DNA of 64,000 bases from Ureibacillus acetophenoni (GTDB lineage Bacteria; Bacillota; Bacilli; Bacillales_A; Planococcaceae). Of the stretch, positions 52,503 through 61,440 are shown piece by piece. The notes below the pieces were generated by a model. It saw only the letters and a program-made list of their open reading frames with translations, did not search any database and was not told where the DNA came from. The DNA is taken from NCBI RefSeq assembly GCF_900220965.1, contig NZ_OBQC01000015.1:44315-108314 (forward strand), written 5' to 3'. How positions within the stretch are numbered: position 1 is the first letter of the stretch; every line of letters starts with the position of its first letter. The position numbers and the translations under genes are program-made.

Positions 52503-54338
52503 TCACTTATTCCCTAAAACATCTGTTTGTTCCAACATTTTAGCATAGATACCATTTAAATTAATCAACTCTTGTTGTGTACCAGATTCGACTAGTTGCC
52601 CTTCATGCATAACAAATACAAGATCGGCATGTCTAATTGTATTTAAACGGTGTGCGATGACAAAACTTGTTCTTCCTTCCATTAATAACTCTAAAGCTTC
52701 TTGTATTTTCACTTCTGTTACAGTATCAATACTACTAGTAGCTTCATCTAATAGAAGAATTACAGGATTTGCTACGAGTGCTCGTGCAATAGATAGAAGT
52801 TGCTTTTGCCCGTGGGAAATTTCACTACCATCACTAGCAAGTATCGTGTCATACCCTTTTGGCAACTTCATAATAAACTCATGGGCATTTGCCTTTTTAC
52901 AAGCTTCTATAATCTCTTCATCAGTTGCATCTAATTTTCCATAGCGAATATTTTCATATACAGAATCCTCAAATAAAAGCGGATCTTGTAATACAAACGC
53001 CATTTGACTACGTAAGGTTTCCCGTTTCAGTTCTCGAACATCTTTTCCATCAAATAAAATTTGACCTTCACCTACGTCATAAAAGCGTGCGATTAATTGC
53101 ATAATTGTTGTTTTCCCAGCACCTGTCGCACCTACTAAAGCTACTGTTTGACCTGGTTTTACGTGGAAGCTTACACCTTTTAACGTTTCTTGATCTTCAC
53201 TTAGTTCATATTTAAAGTGAACATCTTTAAACTCAACTTCACCTTTCAAACGTGTATCTTCTGATAGTTTCCCATCATCTACTTCTTTCGTTTCATCCAT
53301 AATTGAAAAAACTCGTTCTGCCCCGGCAATTGCTGATAGAACCGTATTAATCTGGTTAGCTAAGTCATTTAAAGGACGTGTAAATTGTCGTGCATATTCA
53401 GTGAAAATAACAATTACACCAATTGATACATGACCATGAAAAGCTAAAATCCCTCCAATACCAGCGACAATCGTAAAACTTATATTATTTAAGAAGTTCA
53501 TAACTTTTGGTATAAACCCTGAGTAAGTAAGGGCCCAAAATCCTGTTTTGCGTAATTTTGCATTCTTCTCACGGAATTCTTCAATAACTCGCTTCTCTTG
53601 GGAGAAAGCTTTAACAATTGCTTGCCCAGAAATTGTTTCTTCAATCGTTCCGTTTAACGCTCCAACGGCTGCTTGCTGTTCTTTGAATAATTTTCCAGTC
53701 CTTTTTGTAATCCAACGCATTGAAAGAAACATAAGTGGGATGATTAACATCGTCAAAACCGTTAATAACGGGCTTAAATAAAGCATCACAATCACAGTAC
53801 CAACTAAAGTTAGTAAACTTGAAAATACTTGTATAAACGACGTGTTTAATGTTGCACTTACTGTCTCAATATCATTTGTTGCACGACTCATCAGCTCACC
53901 ATGTTGACGTTTGTCGAAAAACGAAACAGGTAATCTCATTAAATGATTAAAAAGTCCAGTTCTCATTTTATAAATAGTTGTTTGCGAAATACCGATCATC
54001 CAAAAATTTTGTAAAAATAGAGAAATCGACAAAATAATATATACACCAATCAACGTAAGAACAATTGGCAACATATTTTGAAACTGACTTTTTAATATAT
54101 ATTCATCGATAATATATCCAATTAACAAAGGTCCTACTAATGATAGAATCGAACTAATTACAACCATAAAGAACACGGTAATAAGTAAAAATCTTTGTTC
54201 ATCGACAATTTTCCATATCTTTAGCAACGTGCTTTTCCAGTCGTTAGCCCGCGGTCCTTTTTTCTTCTCAACTTTTCTTTTTAAATCGTCTTTTGTCAGA
54301 ATCGGTTCATATCCGAACGGTTTTCGTATGAAGTTCAC
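52503..54338 (-). CDS. Heterodimeric ABC exporter half (YfiC-like, catalytic Walker B)
   Basis: A 611-aa half-transporter: six membrane helices (about 45-330) plus an ATPase domain with Walker A GATGAGKTT, Walker B VILLLDEATSSID (catalytic Glu present) and a variant signature ISHGQKQLLS instead of LSGGQ. With its partner gene upstream it forms an asymmetric multidrug-type exporter. The GTG start overlaps the partner's stop (GTGA). Confidence 0.9.
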   Translation of the reverse strand: MNFIRKPFGYEPILTKDDLKRKVEKKKGPRANDWKSTLLKIWKIVDEQRFLLITVFFMVVISSILSLVGPLLIGYIIDEYILKSQFQNMLPIVLTLIGVYIILSISLFLQNFWMIGISQTTIYKMRTGLFNHLMRLPVSFFDKRQHGELMSRATNDIETVSATLNTSFIQVFSSLLTLVGTVIVMLYLSPLLTVLTMLIIPLMFLSMRWITKRTGKLFKEQQAAVGALNGTIEETISGQAIVKAFSQEKRVIEEFREKNAKLRKTGFWALTYSGFIPKVMNFLNNISFTIVAGIGGILAFHGHVSIGVIVIFTEYARQFTRPLNDLANQINTVLSAIAGAERVFSIMDETKEVDDGKLSEDTRLKGEVEFKDVHFKYELSEDQETLKGVSFHVKPGQTVALVGATGAGKTTIMQLIARFYDVGEGQILFDGKDVRELKRETLRSQMAFVLQDPLLFEDSVYENIRYGKLDATDEEIIEACKKANAHEFIMKLPKGYDTILASDGSEISHGQKQLLSIARALVANPVILLLDEATSSIDTVTEVKIQEALELLMEGRTSFVIAHRLNTIRHADLVFVMHEGQLVESGTQQELINLNGIYAKMLEQTDVLGNK

Positions 54339-56077
54339 CCTTCTTCACCTACCTGTTCTTGCTGGGATTCGACAATTTGGCGATAACGCTCGCTTATTTG
54401 AAGCAATTCGTCATGTGTACCATATGCTTCTACTTTCCCGTCATGTAACAATAGAATTTTATCCATTGTTTTTGCTGTTCTTACCTTTTGTGTTACTACG
54501 AACATCGTTGTGTTTTCTTCCTCTAAAGCATCCCATAAAGCAGCCTCAGTTTTTACATCAAGAGCACTAGTACTATCATCCAAAACTAAAATTCTCGATT
54601 TTCGGACGAGTGCCCTTGCAATCGATAGTCTTTGTTTTTGACCACCAGATAAATTAACACCCTTTTGCCCTACTCGTGTATCATATTTGTTTGGGAATGT
54701 TTCAACGGTTTCATGGATTTGAGCTTGTTCTGCTGCTAAACGAACCTCAGAAAATATCGCATCCTGTTTTCCCCATTTTAAGTTTTCTTGAATGGAGCCT
54801 GTAAATAACAATGATTTTTGTGGGACAAACCCAATCATGGCTCTTAGTTCTTCTAATTGCCAGTCAAGAACATTTCGGCCGTTTACAAATATCTTTCCTG
54901 AAGTAGGCTCATAAAACCTTGGTAGTAAATTAAGTAATGTTGTTTTTCCAGAACCTGTTTCACCCATAATAGCAAGTTTTTCTCCTTGCTTAATTTCAAA
55001 AGAAATGTCTGATAGTACTAGTAACTCTGTATTCGGATATGTAAATGATACCTTTTCAAAACGAACAGTTCCTATTTCTTCTATTAGATTATCATTTTTC
55101 AATTCACTTTCAGATTTTTCAACTTCAAGACCATTACCATCAACTAAAAGAACTTCCTTCATTCGGTCTGATGAAGCTTTTGCACGTGCAATCGCGATAA
55201 TAATAAAAGCAAACATAGAGAAGTTTCCTGTTACTCGCATTGCATAGTTAATAATTGCAACTAACTCACCTACTTGTGCATTACCCGTACTTACTTCAAT
55301 TGATCCAAACCAAATAACGGCTAGTAAACTAAGATTCATAATTAATAACAATGCAGGCATTATAAATTCCATAATTCGAAGTGCCCTAGTTGTATCAAGT
55401 TTTAAAGAATTTGCTACCTGTTGAAATCTACTAGATTCATATTCGTTACGCATATAAGCTTTTACTAATCGAATCGCTTGCAAACACTCTTGTAAAACCC
55501 GATTTACTCGGTCAAGTCGCCACTGTACTTGTGCAAAATAGGTAATTCCCTTTTTCACCATAAAGTACAAAAATCCAACTACAATTGGCGCTCCAATTAA
55601 TAAAAATAAGGCAATTTTAGGATTGATAATAAAAGCCATTACCAAGCTTAAACTCGCGGAAAGTGGTGCCCTTACCAAGATTCGAAGACTCATAAATAAA
55701 ACGTTTTGAACTTGAGTTACATCATTGGTTAATCGAGTAATTAAACCAGATGTAGGAAATTTTAAATAGGTCGCCATAGTAAATGCTTGTATTTTACTAA
55801 ATAAAGCATTCCTTAAGTCAAACCCAAAACTATGAGCAACGTGTGCAGCAAAATAAGAGTTAATAATTCCCGCAATGAGTGCCACAATTGCTAAAAAGAC
55901 TAAAACAATTCCCCAATTCTTAATAGCTTCGATATCATTAACAACAATTCCATCATCAATGATCTTCGCAATAATTAACGGCTGAACAAGTTCGATGAAT
56001 AACTCAGTTAGCATTAAGATGAAGGCAAATAATGCTGGTAACCAATACGGTTTTACGTAAGAATATACTGTCTTCAT
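54335..56077 (-). CDS. Heterodimeric ABC exporter half (YfiB-like, degenerate Walker B)
   Basis: A 580-aa half-transporter with six membrane helices and an ATPase domain: Walker A GETGSGKTT, a canonical signature LSGGQKQRLS, but Walker B ILVLDDSTSALD, where Asp replaces the catalytic Glu. Its degenerate features are complementary to the partner's, as in BmrCD or TM287/288: one ATP site works, the other is regulatory. TAGGGGG precedes the ATG. A palindrome lies just upstream. Substrate unknown; drugs or lipids are typical. Confidence 0.9.
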   Translation of the reverse strand: MKTVYSYVKPYWLPALFAFILMLTELFIELVQPLIIAKIIDDGIVVNDIEAIKNWGIVLVFLAIVALIAGIINSYFAAHVAHSFGFDLRNALFSKIQAFTMATYLKFPTSGLITRLTNDVTQVQNVLFMSLRILVRAPLSASLSLVMAFIINPKIALFLLIGAPIVVGFLYFMVKKGITYFAQVQWRLDRVNRVLQECLQAIRLVKAYMRNEYESSRFQQVANSLKLDTTRALRIMEFIMPALLLIMNLSLLAVIWFGSIEVSTGNAQVGELVAIINYAMRVTGNFSMFAFIIIAIARAKASSDRMKEVLLVDGNGLEVEKSESELKNDNLIEEIGTVRFEKVSFTYPNTELLVLSDISFEIKQGEKLAIMGETGSGKTTLLNLLPRFYEPTSGKIFVNGRNVLDWQLEELRAMIGFVPQKSLLFTGSIQENLKWGKQDAIFSEVRLAAEQAQIHETVETFPNKYDTRVGQKGVNLSGGQKQRLSIARALVRKSRILVLDDSTSALDVKTEAALWDALEEENTTMFVVTQKVRTAKTMDKILLLHDGKVEAYGTHDELLQISERYRQIVESQQEQVGEEG

Positions 56078-56444
56078 GCCTACCCCCTAAACCCCTGTAA
56101 GAACCCCCTTTTGTTCTTACTTATTTATCTATATAAATTTTATCCTACTAGTATAGAACAACTTGTCAAAATCTTCACACATTTGAACTTGCATTTCTAT
56201 TCTAAATTCCTATAAAACAACTAAAAAATGTATTTACTATTTCAATGATACTTTACTAATTTCTCTTCAGACACAAAATTATCGTACATTTTTAATAATC
56301 TACATAATTTTTACATCATTCATTAGGTACTTAGTCTCGTTTTAACCATTTGCCATAAATAATCCATTATTAAAATAATGACTAAATATCGAATTGATTT
56401 TATAATAGATAGTAAAATATTCTTCTAAAAGGGAGATTAAAAGA
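56078..56444. other. Divergent upstream region of the ABC pair and the phosphodiesterase gene
   Basis: 367 bp, no ORF. The only clear element is the palindrome at 56097-56120; the rest is AT-rich promoter-like sequence. Confidence 0.5.
56097..56120. promoter_or_regulatory. Palindrome upstream of the ABC exporter operon
   Basis: Perfect 8-bp arms GTAAGAAC / GTTCTTAC with an 8-nt spacer of pure CCCC/TTTT, 20 bp before the ATG. Candidate operator or leader hairpin. Confidence 0.5.
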
Positions 56445-58457
56445 ATGACACTTGTAAAAACGAATGAGCGTATTGACGAACAGTTAATACTAAATTCTCC
56501 TTTTCCATCTTTTCTGATGGATAAACGAAATCAAGTAATTATCTGGAACCAATTATGTGAAGATGTATTTCAATATTCCTTTAGTGAATTCACAAATAAC
56601 AATCAGATAAAAACTACCCTACTATCAACATTGTCGGAGCATTCTTGGGAACTTATAGCTAGTAGACAAGATATCTATCAATTTGAAAATATACAACTAT
56701 TGTCTAAGGATGAACGTTTAATTGATTCGTCAATTTTTATAGTACCTTCAAACTATAAAGGTGAACCTTGTACTTTAGTTATTTGCCCCATTAATGATCA
56801 ATTGAAAAAAGTAAATACAACGATGCAAGAGTTAATTGACCTTAGAGATGGTCTCACCTCTACATTTATGTACGTTACAATTGATGATGAGGGATTCATC
56901 ATTAACTGCAATCAAAAATTTTTAAAAACAAGTCATTGGACGCCTAAGCGGGTAATTGGTAAAACGTTTTGGCAGCTATTCCCTGATACAGATGAAAGTA
57001 AAGAAGTGACAGAGCAAATTTGGAAAGCCATCAATTTAGGAAATGTATGGCATGGAGAAGTCGAAAAAGTTACAAAAGATGGACAATCTTATTGGGTAAA
57101 TTTGACAGCTATTCCTACCTATTCAGCTACAGAACATCGCTTTCAATACACTTTAATAGAACATGATATTACAGAAGAAAAGTTAAAAAGAGATAGTCTA
57201 GAAAAAATAGCTTATATCGATCCCGAAACAGGCTTAATGAATTCTTATCGTTTAGAACAAGTTGTAAATGAAAAGATTGATGATCGTTTAAGTTTTGCCT
57301 TTGTATATATCAGTATTGATAAATTTTATACTTTAAAAGAAATTCATAATGTTCAAATTGAAACGAGTTTCATAACAGAATTCGTTAAACGTATGAAAAT
57401 TTACTTCCAAGATAGTACTATGGCAAGAATCAACTCAAATGAGTTCGTTATCCTAACTCCATTAAGCGAATGGTTTATCCAAGGATTTTTACACTATTTA
57501 AAACAAAATCCGATTTATCTTGGAAATGTAGCTGTTCCAATTTCACTAAGTGGGAGTATTACGCACTCTCCGAAAGACCAATCGAACTTTACTGAATTGA
57601 TGAAAGCTTCCTTAAAAACGTTACAAACCGTACGTGAAGCCGGTGGTAATAGCATTACATCACTTTCTTCTGCATCACATAAAGCATTACATCGCAAGTC
57701 GTTGATTGAAAAACGTTTGCTCCTTGCCCTTGACCAGGAAAATTTAGAAGTGCTGTATCAGCCACAATACGATCTAAGTAGAGAGAAAATCATTGGTGTT
57801 GAAGCTTTGGTACGTTGGGAAGATGAAGAAATCGGAGTAGTTTCTCCGGACGAGCTTATACCTATAGCAGAAGAAACTGGACTCATCAATGATATCGGCT
57901 CATTCGTTATTGAAAAAGCTTGTAATCAAGCTGTGGAATGGTCTAAAAAAGGACTCGGGTTAAAGGTAAGTATTAACCTATCTGTTCGAGAATTCCGTGA
58001 TAAAAACATGGCAAAAACCATTATGAATTCATTAACGAATACAGGTTGTCCAGCTCATTTAATACAAATCGAAATTACAGAAAAATTTGCGTTAGAAGCG
58101 GAAGCTGAATCGAATATTATTAAACAAATGAAGATTCTAGCAAATGAAGGTATTACCTTTGTCTTAGATGACTTTGGAACAGGCTATGCTTCATTCCGCT
58201 ATATGCAGTTATTACCGATAGAAATATTAAAAATTGACCAAACCTTTATTCATTCATTAATGATGTCAGACAAAAATCAAAAACTAGTGAATGGTATCGT
58301 TCAATTTGGGAAATCAATGAATATTACTGTTTTAGCAGAAGGCGTTGAAACTGAAGAACAACTTCAACAACTAAAACAATTTGGCTGCAACTATATACAA
58401 GGTTTCTTAATTAGTAAACCTGTGAATGAAAAAGAAATCGAAAGACTTGTTAAATAG
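56445..58457 (+). CDS. PAS-PAS-(degenerate GGDEF)-EAL cyclic-di-GMP phosphodiesterase
   Basis: A 670-aa protein. There are two PAS-like domains (about 12-110 and 128-250), then a GGDEF domain whose active motif reads INSNEF, so cyclase activity is very unlikely, then a complete EAL domain from about 420: VEALVRW, NLSVREF, QIEITE, VLDDFGTGYAS, ILKIDQ, AEGVET and QGFLISKP are all intact. It should cleave c-di-GMP to pGpG in response to a PAS-sensed signal. No membrane helix. GGGAG precedes the ATG. Monocistronic. Confidence 0.88.
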   Translation: MTLVKTNERIDEQLILNSPFPSFLMDKRNQVIIWNQLCEDVFQYSFSEFTNNNQIKTTLLSTLSEHSWELIASRQDIYQFENIQLLSKDERLIDSSIFIVPSNYKGEPCTLVICPINDQLKKVNTTMQELIDLRDGLTSTFMYVTIDDEGFIINCNQKFLKTSHWTPKRVIGKTFWQLFPDTDESKEVTEQIWKAINLGNVWHGEVEKVTKDGQSYWVNLTAIPTYSATEHRFQYTLIEHDITEEKLKRDSLEKIAYIDPETGLMNSYRLEQVVNEKIDDRLSFAFVYISIDKFYTLKEIHNVQIETSFITEFVKRMKIYFQDSTMARINSNEFVILTPLSEWFIQGFLHYLKQNPIYLGNVAVPISLSGSITHSPKDQSNFTELMKASLKTLQTVREAGGNSITSLSSASHKALHRKSLIEKRLLLALDQENLEVLYQPQYDLSREKIIGVEALVRWEDEEIGVVSPDELIPIAEETGLINDIGSFVIEKACNQAVEWSKKGLGLKVSINLSVREFRDKNMAKTIMNSLTNTGCPAHLIQIEITEKFALEAEAESNIIKQMKILANEGITFVLDDFGTGYASFRYMQLLPIEILKIDQTFIHSLMMSDKNQKLVNGIVQFGKSMNITVLAEGVETEEQLQQLKQFGCNYIQGFLISKPVNEKEIERLVK

Positions 58458-58460
58458 AAC

Positions 58461-58508
58461 AAAGGCTACTAATCATAGATTAATACGTCATGATTAGTAG
58501 CCTTTTTT
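58461..58508. terminator. Bidirectional terminator
   Basis: AAAGGCTACTAATCAT / ATGATTAGTAGCCTTT with T/A tails. Confidence 0.85.
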
Positions 58509-58513
58509 AAATT

Positions 58514-58999
58514 TTATTTAACTTTTTGACGTTTGATTCTTGCAAATGATTGCATTGAGGTCTTCCCTTTGTTTAACGTTCTATAATTTAGTTGAATTAT
58601 TACTTCCGCAAATACAAGCCCCATCGCTATGGCTCCAGAAATCATAAATGCTCGCATGCCAAATTCAATCCCACTTGTATAGTCTAATTCCACAATACTG
58701 CGCATAGAATTATAAGCAATACCACCAGGGACAAGCGGTATAATTCCCGCTACATAGAATACAATCATCGGTGTTTTAAACCATCTTGCAAATATTTGCG
58801 CAACAACTGCCACTACAAATGATGCTAAAAATGTGGCATGAACCTCTGTGGCATTGACTTGAAGAAACGAGTAATAACCCATCCAACCAACTGAACCAAC
58901 TAGACCACAAATAGGAATTGCCTTTATTGGTGCATTAAAAATAACTCCAAACGATGCAGTTGCAATAAAACTCATTATAAATTGTATTAAATAGTCCAT
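58514..58999 (-). CDS. Threonine/serine exporter subunit, C-terminal half (YjjB-like)
   Basis: A 161-aa, five-helix protein of the DUF3815/ThrE C-terminal type: GLVGSVGWMGYYSFLQ and IPLVPGGIAYNSMRSIVE are diagnostic. With the preceding YjjP-like gene it forms a split ThrE-type exporter of Thr/Ser or related metabolites. AAGGAG is 8 nt upstream of the ATG at 58999. Only 12 nt separate the two genes. Confidence 0.88.
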   Translation of the reverse strand: MDYLIQFIMSFIATASFGVIFNAPIKAIPICGLVGSVGWMGYYSFLQVNATEVHATFLASFVVAVVAQIFARWFKTPMIVFYVAGIIPLVPGGIAYNSMRSIVELDYTSGIEFGMRAFMISGAIAMGLVFAEVIIQLNYRTLNKGKTSMQSFARIKRQKVK

Positions 59000-59011
59000 T
59001 TTTCATTCTCC

Positions 59012-59767
59012 TTAAAAAGCAACTACAACAAGCGCAATACCAGAACCAATAGCAAAAGCAGTTAGGAATGCCTCTGCACCACGTGATATACCTGAGGTAA
59101 AATGACCTGCCATTAAATCACGAATTGCATTTGTAATTAGTAATCCCGGAACTAGTGGCATGACACCACCAATAATTATTTTGTCGATTTCTGTACCAAG
59201 GTGAAACTTTACGGCAAAATGTGCGACTAATCCTATAAAGAGTGCTGCTAAAAATTCTGAGAAAAATTTTACTTTTGTCAGATCGTGTAGGATAGTCACC
59301 ACAATAAAACCAACTGCACCTGCTACAAATGTTGCTGGTAGATCCGACCATAGTCCACCAAACAAAATCATTAATGCACTGCCGGCGGAAGCTGCAGTTA
59401 ACAACTGTAGGGAAATCGGTAAAAAATAATTCGTCTTTTGTATCTTTATTAACTCCTCGTAAGCCTGTTCTAATGTTATTATTTTATTAGTAAGTTTGCG
59501 AGAAACATTGTTTACTAGTGCTATTTTGTGAAGATCAGTAATACGGTTTGATATAGAGGTAATTTTTGTTATTTGCTTTTTTCCAATCGATAGGATAATT
59601 CCTGTTGGTGTTACATAACTTTGAGCATCTTCTATTCCGAGTGAACGGGCCATGCGTAACATCGTATCTTCCACACGATATGTTTCAGCTCCACTCTCTA
59701 TCATAATTCGACCTGCAAGCAAGAAACAGTCTAAGGCCATTTCAAAATTGATTTCATTATTCGACAT
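59012..59767 (-). CDS. Threonine/serine exporter subunit, N-terminal half (YjjP-like)
   Basis: About 251 aa. DUF1212/ThrE N-terminal type: a soluble first third with GRIMIESGAETYRVEDTMLRMARSLG, then about five membrane helices with the conserved GGVMPLVPGLLITNAIRDLMAGH. Two starts are possible: ATG 59767 (10 nt after AAGGAG) and TTG 59773 (4 nt). Operon partner of the YjjB-like gene. Confidence 0.88.
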   Translation of the reverse strand: MSNNEINFEMALDCFLLAGRIMIESGAETYRVEDTMLRMARSLGIEDAQSYVTPTGIILSIGKKQITKITSISNRITDLHKIALVNNVSRKLTNKIITLEQAYEELIKIQKTNYFLPISLQLLTAASAGSALMILFGGLWSDLPATFVAGAVGFIVVTILHDLTKVKFFSEFLAALFIGLVAHFAVKFHLGTEIDKIIIGGVMPLVPGLLITNAIRDLMAGHFTSGISRGAEAFLTAFAIGSGIALVVVAF

Positions 59768-59902
59768 AATCAAGATTCTCCTTTTTCTCCTTGCTCATAG
59801 TATCGAACAAAAATAGAAATCTCAATACAAATGCATATTATTTCAATTTATTTTTACATATTTTTCATAAGCAACTACTTTTGAAAGGGGTTTGTATTCA
59901 AT

Positions 59903-61387
59903 ATGAATAATAATGATCGCAAGTTTGGCGGTCGATTAATTGATATTGTCCTAATTACTACGATTGCTACGTTAACCGTGTTCATCATTATATTCACTAC
60001 TACTAGTAATGAATTTAAGTTTCAAAATGCTTCTGCAAACAGTCAAACGGCAAACCAATCAGGTTCAGGTACCGTAAACTCAAATGTTGAACCAGAAATA
60101 TCTTCATCAGCAACTCAAGAAATTGTTAATACAAATATCGACGGAATTCGTTTAGTAAATGAAACATTAAAAGATTCCACAAAACCCTACTCAATTCAAT
60201 ATGTAAAAACAAACTTTGAATCAGTTAATACTGAAATAAACAAATACATATCCGACGCAAAAAACCAATATGAAAATATCATACGCCTAAAAGACACTGT
60301 TGAACAAAATGAAACGACTACAAATCTAGAAAACAATTTAAAGATAGAAGTAGAAATGTATCCACATCAAGATCAATATCTTTCACTCGTTTTCACTAAA
60401 AATGTGGCTGTAAAAAGTAATACTTACGACACATCAATCTATACCCTTTTCTTTAATCTAGAAACGGGAAGTATAATTGATTTTCAACAAATATTAAATG
60501 ACGATGAAAATCACTTAACATCATTATCAGATGTTGTACGTTATTCTATAGTGAATAACCACGATTATCAAAAACATATTAATCAAGAAGCTTTATTTAA
60601 AGTGACTGAACCAAAATGGATTTACTTCAAGCGATTTGCAATCATTGAAGAGTCACTAGTTCTGTATTTCAATAAAGGGGAAATTGGTAATAGCGATATA
60701 GGTGTACCTATGGCTACTATTCCATTATCATCAATATATCCTTTACTATCTAAAGAGTTTCAAACAGGAATCGAAAATCATTCTGTAATCACGAATCCTC
60801 CACCACAAAAAGAAAGTAGCAGCAATACTGGCAAAAAAGTTGCTTTAACTTTTGATGATGGACCTCACCCAACGGTAACAACAAGTATACTAGACACGCT
60901 TGATAAGTACGATGCAAAGGCAACTTTTTTTGTCGTTGGTAATCGAGTAGAAAAGTATGCTGATATTGTAATAGAAACGTTAGAACGTGGTCATGAAATC
61001 GGAAATCACACTTGGAATCATGAAAACTTAACAAAAGTATCCTCAAATCAAGTAATGGACCAAATTAACGCAACAAATGTTGCAATTCATAATGTATTAG
61101 GTGAATATCCAACAGTATTCAGACCACCATATGGTGCAAAAAATGATTCTGTCATTAGCGTAATTGACCTACCAGTAGTGATGTGGACAATTGATACGTT
61201 GGATTGGAAATACCGCGATTCTACTAATCTATTACCAAGTGTTCAAAAAAATATGCACAATAACGCCATTATTTTAATGCATGACATCCACCAATCGACT
61301 GCTGATGGACTTGAAAGTGTCCTAAAATATTTGCAAGATGAAGGCTATGAATTTGTAACAGTTAGTGAAATACTACAAAATAAATAA
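59903..61387 (+). CDS. Membrane-anchored polysaccharide deacetylase (PdaC-like)
   Basis: A 494-aa protein: one N-terminal membrane helix (about 13-33), a linker, a DUF4163/DUF3298-type domain (about 75-290: SIQYVKTNFESVNTEINKYIS, TSIYTLFFNLETGSIIDFQQIL), and a C-terminal NodB domain with TFDDGPHP, HTWNHENL (zinc His pair), RPPYG, and MHDIHQ. This matches PdaC, which deacetylates peptidoglycan or chitin-type substrates outside the cell. GAAAGGGG precedes the ATG. Confidence 0.9.
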   Translation: MNNNDRKFGGRLIDIVLITTIATLTVFIIIFTTTSNEFKFQNASANSQTANQSGSGTVNSNVEPEISSSATQEIVNTNIDGIRLVNETLKDSTKPYSIQYVKTNFESVNTEINKYISDAKNQYENIIRLKDTVEQNETTTNLENNLKIEVEMYPHQDQYLSLVFTKNVAVKSNTYDTSIYTLFFNLETGSIIDFQQILNDDENHLTSLSDVVRYSIVNNHDYQKHINQEALFKVTEPKWIYFKRFAIIEESLVLYFNKGEIGNSDIGVPMATIPLSSIYPLLSKEFQTGIENHSVITNPPPQKESSSNTGKKVALTFDDGPHPTVTTSILDTLDKYDAKATFFVVGNRVEKYADIVIETLERGHEIGNHTWNHENLTKVSSNQVMDQINATNVAIHNVLGEYPTVFRPPYGAKNDSVISVIDLPVVMWTIDTLDWKYRDSTNLLPSVQKNMHNNAIILMHDIHQSTADGLESVLKYLQDEGYEFVTVSEILQNK

Positions 61388-61394
61388 CACAAAT

Positions 61395-61437
61395 AAAACG
61401 ATTGGCATTACCCCTTGCAGGGTTGCCAATCGTTTTT
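61395..61437. terminator. Bidirectional terminator
   Basis: AAAACGATTGGCA / TGCCAATCGTTTT stem between convergent genes. Confidence 0.85.
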
Positions 61438-61440
61438 CAA

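Noticed and set aside
54229..54570. Plus-strand ORF of 113 codons over the ABC gene junction
   Set aside because: Antisense to two overlapping, well-supported ABC genes; no family features.
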